From NCBI GenBank assembly GCA_021199305.1, contig JAJQIH010000022.1, forward strand, positions 1 to 63,769: 63,769 nucleotides of DNA, written 5' to 3'. Source of the DNA: Ruminococcus sp. (lineage in GTDB: Bacteria > Bacillota > Clostridia > Oscillospirales > Ruminococcaceae). The position numbers were made by a program, and so were the translations under genes. Within the stretch, counting starts at the first letter, position 1, and the number at the start of each line of letters is the position of its first letter. Shown here in pieces: positions 8,038 through 15,739 of the stretch. The notes below the pieces were generated by a model, which was not told the DNA's origin, did no database searches, and saw only the letters and a program-made list of their open reading frames with translations.

Positions 8038-8627
8038 GCGGATTTTTGATTGCGTTATTTTGCGCTATAATAATAGTAGCGGCGTATTTTCTCTGCTTTG
8101 AGCTTAAAAAACCTACCGCCGCAAGGCTTATGCCAATAGTCGTTCTTGTTGCGCTCGGAAGTGTCGGACGAGTTATATTTGCGTTCGTTCCGCAGTTTCA
8201 GCCGACAACTGCAATTGTTATAATCGCAGGCGCTGCGCTCGGCTCAACGGACGGCTTTATGACAGGTGCTCTTTGCGCTCTGGTTTCAAATATCATTTTA
8301 GGACATGGCGCATGGACGCCGTTTCAAATGATAGCCTGGGGAACGGTCGGCGCATTAGCGGGAGTAGTTTCAAAATTCAGGTTTGGCGAAACGCTTGTCG
8401 GTATGACGATATATTCCGCTCTCGCTGCGTTTTTGTATTCATTGATAATGGATACCTATACAGTTTCAAGCCTCTGGCAGATTATGACGCCGAGCTACGC
8501 TTTAACTATTTATTCAGCAGGACTTTTCTTTAACCTGCTTCAGATGATTGGCAATATAGTTTTTATGCTGATTCTTTACGTGCCGTTTAATCATATGCTG
8601 AAAAGAGTGCGGCTTAAGTACCTCTGA
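8034..8627 (+). CDS. ECF transporter S component, probably for cobalamin
   Basis: This 197-residue protein has five to six membrane helices and the layout of ECF substrate-specificity subunits. The stretches ATVIIAGAALGS-like, GFMTGALCALVSNIILGHG and WTPFQMIAWGTVGALAG are typical of S subunits whose helix 1 contacts the T component. Its ATG overlaps the ATPase stop codon. Substrate specificity is read from the upstream cobalamin riboswitch and the transcobalamin-like neighbours, not from residues in this protein. A precursor such as cobinamide is an alternative substrate. Confidence 0.82.
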   Translation: MSGFLIALFCAIIIVAAYFLCFELKKPTAARLMPIVVLVALGSVGRVIFAFVPQFQPTTAIVIIAGAALGSTDGFMTGALCALVSNIILGHGAWTPFQMIAWGTVGALAGVVSKFRFGETLVGMTIYSALAAFLYSLIMDTYTVSSLWQIMTPSYALTIYSAGLFFNLLQMIGNIVFMLILYVPFNHMLKRVRLKYL

Positions 8628-8732
8628 CGGCAAATTGCTAAAATATTGACATAAGGCTCTTAGTAATTAGCATTGTTTGCGGATTGGTTGTAGAAAGTTA
8701 ACAAAAACTTCTTTTATTGCGGGCAAAAACTA
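8628..8732. other. intergenic spacer with imperfect inverted repeat
   Basis: GGCAAATTGCTAA at 8629-8641 is partly complementary to TTAGCATTGTTTGC further downstream. No T-run follows, so I do not call it a terminator. Confidence 0.35.
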
Positions 8733-8761
8733 TTGATTTTTGTAATGGAATATGATATTAT
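8733..8761 (+). promoter_or_regulatory. promoter of the GH5 gene
   Basis: TTGATT (8733-8738) and TATTAT (8756-8761) are separated by 17 bases, with ATGA before the -10. The gene starts 59 bases downstream, after an AGGAGG ribosome site. Confidence 0.75.
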
Positions 8762-8820
8762 TATGTTGCGAGGTAACACACAGTTATCACGCAACGTAAC
8801 TATTTTTAGGAGGATAGATT

Positions 8821-11800
8821 ATGAAAATCACTAAGAGATTGTTGTCTGGCGCTTTAAGTTTAGCGGTAGCGGCTTCTGCTTGCTTGTCGAGCGGAATCGT
8901 TTTAGCAAATGCAACAGCTCCAGAGGGCGATTACAACAGCGTAAGCATTTTGTCTGTTTCTGGCGATGATTTAGTATCAACTACTAATACTCAAAATGGC
9001 TATATACAGTCAAGCTATGCAACAGATACCGACGTTATGGACAGCGACTATCTTTATGTCGTTTACACAGTAAATGACACAGTAGATGATGACACAAAGA
9101 CGTTTAATTTCCAACCGTTTAACACAGAATGGGGCGGCTGGGACAACAACTATGTAACAATCGGAGCATCAGATTATGATTCTTCAACCGGTCAGTATAC
9201 ATATTATGTTGCAACGCAAAAGATAATCCAGTCACTTTCAAGCGGAACATTAAACGGTTTCAACATCTGCTTTGCGTCAACTACTATTGAAATGACTCTC
9301 GTTGATTACGGATACTTAACCGAAAACGAGTTAGGAAACGAAGAAGATTTCCAGCTTGCAGAATCTGAGTATATCCTGAACGTAACAGGTCCTGACCTTG
9401 TTGAAGCTGGATATGATGAGGAAGCACTACAGGCACTTATTGACAGCAATAAGGGTACAGTAACATTCTACGTTCATATCAGCGAAGCTAACGCTTATTC
9501 CTGGTTGCAGTCAAGATCAGGCTCAGTTAATAGCTTCAATGGAACGGGAACGCTTTATGATGACTGCGGAAGCGGAGCTTCAAACAAGTACCTGACAGGA
9601 TATGCTTGTACAAAGCAGACAAGCAGCAACTACCCGATTCAGATGAATTCTGACGGCGATCCAATAGGTTCAGCAGGAACGGGTAACTATGCGTTCCCAA
9701 ATAATGCTATTACTACTTCAAAGATTACAGCTGTCAAGAACTACAGCCTTACTATTGCCATCAAGACAACAGGCACAGAGGCTGAGGCTCTGGGATTTGT
9801 ATTCTCTGACGGAACTGCATTTACAGTAAATTCCGACGGAAGCGTAACACTTGGCTTTACAAAACCAACCTGCGAGTCAACAACTTTTGAAAGCTCAGAT
9901 GCTGACGAAGACGGCGAAGTTTGGGAGCAGTCGGTTGAAAAGAGAAGATCAAACTTAAAGCTCACACTTGACTATATCGCAACAATGGATTCTTCAAAGT
10001 ACACAGAGGATTCATGGGCAGCATTACAGGATGCACTCGTTGTAGCACAGGCAGAGTATGATAATTCTTCAGCTACAGCAGCAAGCTTAAAGAGCGCAAG
10101 AGATACGCTTGAAAATGTAAAGGCTAACCTTATATTCGCAACAGAGGGCGACGACGGCTCGAACGCTATGCCGTTCAGAGAGCTTACTGGAGCTGAAACT
10201 GTTGCAGAAATGGGAATGGGTATAAATCTTGGAAACACAATGGATGGACATTCAAGCTTTACCCCGGCAGAAACTGCATGGCAGTCAACTGTTACAACCA
10301 AGGAATACATCACAGCACTTCACGATGCAGGCTACAACACATTGAGAGTACCTGTAACCTGGGGAAATATGATTGACGATGAGGACGACTATTCAATCAA
10401 CGAAAACTGGATGAACAGAGTTCAGGAAATTGTTGACTATGCTATCGAGCAGGATATGTATGTTATCATCAACGTTCACCACGACGGTGCAGAGCAGACA
10501 GGCTGGCTAAGAGTAGCTTCTGACGACATCGACGCAGTTATGGAGAAGTTTGAAGGCGTTTGGAGAACAATCGCTACAAGATTCAAGGATTACGACGAGC
10601 ATCTGATTTTCGAGTCAATGAACGAAGTAACCTGCGGTAAGACAGAAAGCACAAAGAATGCTTCTGAAGCAGTAAATTACGACACACCTATTATGGTTAA
10701 CTTAAACCAGCTCTTTGTAAACACAGTTCGTTCAACTGGTTCAAACAACACAAAGAGATGGCTCACAGCAGTAGCACACTATGCAAACAACGGTTCAAGC
10801 AGCTTGTTTACAATGCCTAACGACACATACAATACTGAAAACCGACTGATGTTTGCAGCTCATATTTATTCTGACATCGACGGAGTTCTGAGCAGATTAA
10901 AGACTATGTACAACAAGTTCAGCAAGCTTGGTATTCCAATGTACCTTGGTGAGTACGGAAGAACTCTTGCAACTGATGCAACATCAGCTTCAGGTTACAA
11001 CGATCCATGGAGAGCAAACTACAACGAGATTACAAACCGGGCGTGCCAGGTTTATGGAATTTGTCCGGTTGTATGGGATCAGGGCTTCGGTGATCAGGGC
11101 GAGCTTCAGACGGGACTTTATTCGTACTGGAACCGTGCGGAGCTAAGGCCGATATTCAAGTCGATTACCGATGCGAGTGCAAGAGGTTCGTTGTTAGAAC
11201 CGAGTGATTTGAACCTTTCGGGCGACTTCAGCGACATTACTTATGACCCTGTATACGGCGTAGAAGTAACTGAAATGACAAGCATTACGCCGTCAGCAAC
11301 TGAGGTTGAGCTTACAATTGGCGACGAAACAACGCTGACAGCAAGCTATGCACCGTCTGATTCAAACGACGTTATCGTCTGGACGACAGACAACGAGGAT
11401 GTTGTAACAGTTTATAATGGACTTATCCGTGCTAAGGGAATTGGTATTACAACAGTACACGCTAAATCTCTGAGCGGTTCTGTTGACGTTGAAATTGAAG
11501 TAACTGTAAATCCGACAGAGTCGGACGAGACTGCTGTAATTACAACCGATATGGAAACTTATGAGGTCGTAAACTCACGAGGAATCAACATCGAAGCTTC
11601 TGCAAGCAACGGCGATTTACTTACCTACAGAACTACAAACTCTGAGGTAGCAACAGTAAACAGCCAGGGCAGAGTTTACGGAATCGCAAACGGCGAAGCT
11701 TACATTGTTATCACAGCTGCAAGCGGAGCTACAAAGACTGTTAAGGTTGTAGTCAAGGACGCTTTGGCAACAGACGAAATTGAACTTGCAATAAAGGTTT

Positions 11801-13005
11801 ACTACAACGACGATACTCATCAATACTGGAGCGCTGAAACAGGCGACACTATCACAGTAACTGGGGACGGAACCTATACATTGGCATTTGACGTTGACGA
11901 GGACCTTTCAAATGCTGCAATAGCTGCTGGAATTACAAGCATTTCAAACCTTACAGCTATTTACATTCAGGATCAGACTGTAGCTTCGGGAGACGCTACA
12001 AAGTCACCGCTTGAAGCTTGTAACATTACATACAACAGCGTAAAGGTTGACGGAGTTGAGCTTACACTCAATAGCTTGGCAGGACCGAAATCTGCGCTCA
12101 AGTCAAGCGGAGTATTCGACACTAACGACCCGATCAATGCCTGGGACGGCTCAGCAGTAGAAGAAGTAAGCACAAATTCAAGCCACGTTGCAAACTTTAC
12201 AACTGTATCCAACCCGAAGACTATCGAGATTACATTTACACTTTCAGATATGGAATTTACAAAGTCTGCTGACGCAAGAGAAAACCCAGCAACAAGACTT
12301 ACTGCATCTTCTGCTACAGAGGTTTATGCAGACGTTGGAACTGAGGTTGAGCTAAAGGTAAGAATTGCTCCTAGAAATCCTCTTACAGACAGCGTAACAT
12401 CATTCGTATCAAGCGACGAGTCAATCGTTCTGACGGACCTTACACCAATGACTCCTGACGAGGACGGATATATCACCGCAACAGTTCTGGTTGTAGGTAC
12501 TGGCGAAGCGACAGTTACAGCAATGACCGAAAACGGCTACACGGTAGAGTTTGTTATCAATCCTTCTGGCGGAGATGTAACAGGTACGATAAATGTTTCC
12601 GATTCAGACGCTACAACTGATATGACAGTAACAGCGATAGCAGAGGACGGAACTGAAACGAGCGTCACCGCTACAAGCATGGGCGAGTATACTATCGAAG
12701 GACTTGCATCAGGCACATATACGCTTGTTGTAAGCGGCGGAAAATATGTACCACGTGAATACAGCATTGAGGTTGATACTGAGGACATCACTCAGGACGT
12801 TAGCCTGAATCCTTATGGAGATGTAAACGGCGACGGAAAGGTAACGACCGCAGACGTTGGACTTGCAAACTCACACGCTAAGGGTGTTAAGATTCTTGAA
12901 GACTACGAGTTCGATTGCGCAGACGTTAACATTGACGGAAGCGTAACGACAGCAGATGTTGGAAAGATAAATTCACACGCTAAGGGAGTAGCATTACTCT
13001 GGTAA
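8821..13005 (+). CDS. secreted multidomain GH5 endoglucanase/xyloglucanase with dockerin
   Basis: This 1394-residue extracellular enzyme begins with a signal peptide (about residues 1-30). A beta-rich N-terminal module of unknown family follows (about 40-330), then a helical FIVAR-like segment (about 370-440). The GH5 catalytic domain spans about 450-790 and resembles subfamily 4. Its acid/base is Glu602 in FESMNEV, its nucleophile is Glu711 in YLGEYG, and the HHD and NLGNTMDG motifs are present. Next come two Ig-like (BIG_2) domains (about 820-975), an unassigned carbohydrate-binding-like module (about 985-1145), another Ig-like and a small carboxypeptidase-regulatory-like domain. The chain ends in a type I dockerin (about 1333-1394) with repeats GDVNGDGKVTTADVG and ADVNIDGSVTTADVG. 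The dockerin implies docking to a cohesin scaffold encoded elsewhere. Confidence 0.93.
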   Translation: MKITKRLLSGALSLAVAASACLSSGIVLANATAPEGDYNSVSILSVSGDDLVSTTNTQNGYIQSSYATDTDVMDSDYLYVVYTVNDTVDDDTKTFNFQPFNTEWGGWDNNYVTIGASDYDSSTGQYTYYVATQKIIQSLSSGTLNGFNICFASTTIEMTLVDYGYLTENELGNEEDFQLAESEYILNVTGPDLVEAGYDEEALQALIDSNKGTVTFYVHISEANAYSWLQSRSGSVNSFNGTGTLYDDCGSGASNKYLTGYACTKQTSSNYPIQMNSDGDPIGSAGTGNYAFPNNAITTSKITAVKNYSLTIAIKTTGTEAEALGFVFSDGTAFTVNSDGSVTLGFTKPTCESTTFESSDADEDGEVWEQSVEKRRSNLKLTLDYIATMDSSKYTEDSWAALQDALVVAQAEYDNSSATAASLKSARDTLENVKANLIFATEGDDGSNAMPFRELTGAETVAEMGMGINLGNTMDGHSSFTPAETAWQSTVTTKEYITALHDAGYNTLRVPVTWGNMIDDEDDYSINENWMNRVQEIVDYAIEQDMYVIINVHHDGAEQTGWLRVASDDIDAVMEKFEGVWRTIATRFKDYDEHLIFESMNEVTCGKTESTKNASEAVNYDTPIMVNLNQLFVNTVRSTGSNNTKRWLTAVAHYANNGSSSLFTMPNDTYNTENRLMFAAHIYSDIDGVLSRLKTMYNKFSKLGIPMYLGEYGRTLATDATSASGYNDPWRANYNEITNRACQVYGICPVVWDQGFGDQGELQTGLYSYWNRAELRPIFKSITDASARGSLLEPSDLNLSGDFSDITYDPVYGVEVTEMTSITPSATEVELTIGDETTLTASYAPSDSNDVIVWTTDNEDVVTVYNGLIRAKGIGITTVHAKSLSGSVDVEIEVTVNPTESDETAVITTDMETYEVVNSRGINIEASASNGDLLTYRTTNSEVATVNSQGRVYGIANGEAYIVITAASGATKTVKVVVKDALATDEIELAIKVYYNDDTHQYWSAETGDTITVTGDGTYTLAFDVDEDLSNAAIAAGITSISNLTAIYIQDQTVASGDATKSPLEACNITYNSVKVDGVELTLNSLAGPKSALKSSGVFDTNDPINAWDGSAVEEVSTNSSHVANFTTVSNPKTIEITFTLSDMEFTKSADARENPATRLTASSATEVYADVGTEVELKVRIAPRNPLTDSVTSFVSSDESIVLTDLTPMTPDEDGYITATVLVVGTGEATVTAMTENGYTVEFVINPSGGDVTGTINVSDSDATTDMTVTAIAEDGTETSVTATSMGEYTIEGLASGTYTLVVSGGKYVPREYSIEVDTEDITQDVSLNPYGDVNGDGKVTTADVGLANSHAKGVKILEDYEFDCADVNIDGSVTTADVGKINSHAKGVALLW

Positions 13006-13025
13006 GCAAAAGCTAATAGAAAATC

Positions 13026-13060
13026 AAAACGGAGGCAGATTTATTCTGCTTCCGTTTTTT
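13026..13060 (+). terminator. intrinsic terminator after the GH5 gene
   Basis: AAAACGGAGGCAGA pairs with TCTGCTTCCGTTTT (one G-T pair), and the right arm runs into a six-T tail. Confidence 0.9.
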
Positions 13061-13073
13061 GTGTCTTTGGTAC

Positions 13074-13102
13074 TTGAAAATTTATATGCGTTGTGGTACA
13101 AT
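13074..13102 (+). promoter_or_regulatory. promoter of typA
   Basis: TTGAAA (13074-13079) and TACAAT (13097-13102) have a 17-base spacer ending in TTGTGG. Confidence 0.75.
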
Positions 13103-13146
13103 TAAAGAGTATGAATTGGAATAGCAAATGGAGAGGACGATAAATA

Positions 13147-14964
13147 ATGGTAAGAGAAGATTTGAGAAATATTGCTATTATAGCTCACGTTGACCACGGC
13201 AAGACAACGCTGGTTGACGAAATGCTGAAGCAGAGTGGAACATTCAGGGAAAATCAGGTTGTAAACGAGCGTGTAATGGATTCAAACGACATCGAGAGAG
13301 AAAGAGGAATTACAATTCTCTCAAAGAACACATCTGTTGTCTACAACGGAATAAAAATCAACATAATCGACACTCCTGGGCACGCTGATTTTGGCGGCGA
13401 GGTCGAGAGAGTTTTAAAAATGGTAGACGGAGTAATTTTGCTTGTCGATGCCGCTGAGGGACCGATGCCGCAGACGAGATTTGTTTTACAAAAGGCGTTA
13501 GAGCTTGGACACCGCATAATAGTAGTTATCAACAAAATTGACCGCCCCGATTCAAGACTTAACGAGGTGGGCGACGAGGTTCTGGAGCTTCTGATGGATT
13601 TGGACGCAAGCGACGAGCAGCTTGACAGCCCGATACTTTACTGTTCGGGAAGAGATGGTACAGCGTCAGAAAGTCCTGACGTGGCAGGAGAAGATCTCAA
13701 GCCGCTGTTTGATACTATTTTAAGCTATATCCCAGCGCCAGAGGTTGAGGAAAACGGCGCTATGCAAATGCTCGTTTCGTCGATTGACTATAACGACTAT
13801 GTCGGAAGAATTGCAATCGGTCGGATTGAACGGGGAGAAATCAAGGTAAATCAGGACGTTTCAGTCGGTGATTATCACAACACCAAAAAGGAATACAGAG
13901 GTAAAATCGCCACAATTTATCAGATTGAAGGACTTAACCGTGTTGCCTGCGAAAAGGCAAGTGCCGGAGATATTGTCTGTGTCAGCGGAATAGAAAATAT
14001 CACAATAGGCGATACAATTTGCGACTTCGGAGCTTTTGAAGCGGTACCGTTTGTAAAAATTTCAGAGCCTACTGTCGAAATGACATTTTCAGTTAACGAC
14101 AGTCCGTTTGCCGGACGAGAGGGAAAGTATGTAACCTCAAGACAGCTTCGCGACCGACTTTTCAAGGAGCTTTTAAAGGACGTTTCTCTGAGAGTCAGCG
14201 AAACCGATTCAACAGACAGCTTCAAGGTAGCAGGCAGAGGAGAAATGCATCTCTCAATTCTGATTGAAACTATGAGAAGAGAAGGCTACGATCTTTCCGT
14301 TTCAACTCCAAGAGTTTTGTACAAGGAGATCAAGGGTAAGCTTTGCGAGCCGATGGAAAGGGTAGTTATAGATGTACCCGAAGCATCGGTTGGTTCGGTT
14401 ATGGAAAAGCTAGGTTCAAGAAAGGGCGAGCTTGTTTCTATGGCGCCTGTCGGAAGCAGAATGAGACTTGAGTTTATCATTCCAGCCAGAGGTCTTTTCG
14501 GCTACAAGAGCGAGTTTTTAACTGACACTAAGGGCGAAGGAATTATGAGTTCGGTGTTTGAAAAGTACGACGCTTATAAGGGAGAAATTTCCAAGAGAAA
14601 TACGGGCTCGTTGGTTGCTTTTGAAGCGGGCGAAGCGATAACCTACGGATTGTTTAACGCTCAGGAGCGAGGAGAACTGTTTATCACTCCGGGAACTGAG
14701 GTTTACGAGGGAATGGTAGTAGGCGCATCTCCAAAGCAGGAGGATTTAGTTGTAAACGTCTGCAAGAAAAAGCACCTTACAAATACCCGTGCCAGCGGAA
14801 GCGACGATGCATTAAGACTTGTTCCACCGAGAAATTTAAGTCTGGAGGACAGTCTGGAGTTTTTAGCTGACGACGAGCTTTTAGAGGTTACCCCGAAAAA
14901 TATAAGAATCAGAAAGCGAATCCTTTCCAACACTTTAAGAGCTAAGGAAAGAGCGAAGCATTAA
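13147..14964 (+). CDS. typA: ribosome-associated GTPase TypA/BipA
   Basis: This 605-residue translational GTPase acts on the 50S subunit during assembly and stress. It has the full G-domain series: G1 AHVDHGKTT (about residues 12-20), G3 DTPGHADFGGEVER, G4 NKIDRP. EF-G-like domains II, III and V and the TypA-specific C-terminal domain follow, ending in RIRKRILSNTLRAKERAKH. The length is normal for the family. It has its own promoter and is followed 8 bases later by the cyclophilin gene, so the two probably share a transcript. Confidence 0.97.
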   Translation: MVREDLRNIAIIAHVDHGKTTLVDEMLKQSGTFRENQVVNERVMDSNDIERERGITILSKNTSVVYNGIKINIIDTPGHADFGGEVERVLKMVDGVILLVDAAEGPMPQTRFVLQKALELGHRIIVVINKIDRPDSRLNEVGDEVLELLMDLDASDEQLDSPILYCSGRDGTASESPDVAGEDLKPLFDTILSYIPAPEVEENGAMQMLVSSIDYNDYVGRIAIGRIERGEIKVNQDVSVGDYHNTKKEYRGKIATIYQIEGLNRVACEKASAGDIVCVSGIENITIGDTICDFGAFEAVPFVKISEPTVEMTFSVNDSPFAGREGKYVTSRQLRDRLFKELLKDVSLRVSETDSTDSFKVAGRGEMHLSILIETMRREGYDLSVSTPRVLYKEIKGKLCEPMERVVIDVPEASVGSVMEKLGSRKGELVSMAPVGSRMRLEFIIPARGLFGYKSEFLTDTKGEGIMSSVFEKYDAYKGEISKRNTGSLVAFEAGEAITYGLFNAQERGELFITPGTEVYEGMVVGASPKQEDLVVNVCKKKHLTNTRASGSDDALRLVPPRNLSLEDSLEFLADDELLEVTPKNIRIRKRILSNTLRAKERAKH

Positions 14965-14972
14965 GGAGGTCA

Positions 14973-15575
14973 ATGATGAAATACTTCAGAATTTTTGTAG
15001 CAGCTGTACTTGCATTTACAGTCATGTGCTTTAGCGGCTGTTCGGATAAAACGGAGGAGAGCTTTGTTATAACTCTTTATCCTGAATATGCGCCGATTAC
15101 GGTTGATAACTTTGTAAGCCTTGTTGAAGATGGCTTTTACGACGGACTTACCTTCCACAGAATTGTTGAAGGCTTTGTAGCTCAGGGCGGTGACCCGAAT
15201 GGTGACGGAACGGGCGGCTCTGATGAAACTATAAAGGGCGAATTTATCGACAACGGCGTTACAACCAACACAATGTCTCACCAGAGAGGCGTAGTTTCAA
15301 TGGCGAGAAATTCAACAAGCTATGACTCCGCTTCGTCACAGTTCTTTATCTGCTATGCAGATTGCTCGTCTGCCCTTGACGGACAGTACGCAGCATTTGG
15401 AAAGATTGACGATGAGGGAATGGAGGTCGTCGATAAGTTTCTGGATATTGAGCGTGAATATTCATCGAGCGGCGAGCTTTCAGTTCCGACAACTCCTATA
15501 ACAATAGAAAAGGCTGAGGTTATAAGCGACTCGTCCGACGGACACCAAAGAGTCAGGATGACAGTAAGCTTCTAA
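14973..15575 (+). CDS. lipoprotein cyclophilin-type peptidyl-prolyl isomerase
   Basis: This 200-residue protein has a lipoprotein signal (lipobox FSGC, Cys near residue 23). A cyclophilin fold follows, with GLTFHRIVEGFVAQGGDP and SQFFICYADCSSALDGQYAA. The catalytic Arg (FHRI) and substrate-pocket residues are present. Lipid anchoring outside the membrane suggests help in folding secreted proteins, such as the neighbouring extracellular enzymes. The RBS AAGGAGG at 14963-14969 overlaps the typA stop. A terminator follows directly. Confidence 0.93.
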   Translation: MMKYFRIFVAAVLAFTVMCFSGCSDKTEESFVITLYPEYAPITVDNFVSLVEDGFYDGLTFHRIVEGFVAQGGDPNGDGTGGSDETIKGEFIDNGVTTNTMSHQRGVVSMARNSTSYDSASSQFFICYADCSSALDGQYAAFGKIDDEGMEVVDKFLDIEREYSSSGELSVPTTPITIEKAEVISDSSDGHQRVRMTVSF

Positions 15576-15594
15576 GAAATTCAGAATGTGAAAT

Positions 15595-15630
15595 TACTAC
15601 CCTTTGTTTTATGACAGAGGGTAGTTTTTT
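15595..15630 (+). terminator. intrinsic terminator after the cyclophilin gene
   Basis: CTACCCT pairs with AGGGTAG across a loop of about 14 bases, and six Ts follow. Confidence 0.85.
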
Positions 15631-15667
15631 ATGCCCTTGTGAAATTTTGAGAGAGAGCGAAAATTGC

Positions 15668-15696
15668 TTGCAATTACATTAAAATTGTGATATAGT
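15668..15696 (+). promoter_or_regulatory. promoter of the prepilin-like gene
   Basis: TTGCAA (15668-15673) and TATAGT (15691-15696) are separated by 17 bases, with TGTGA before the -10. Confidence 0.75.
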
Positions 15697-15739
15697 TATT
15701 TTAGAGAGGTATACGCAAATTTGGAAAGGGGAAATTGCG

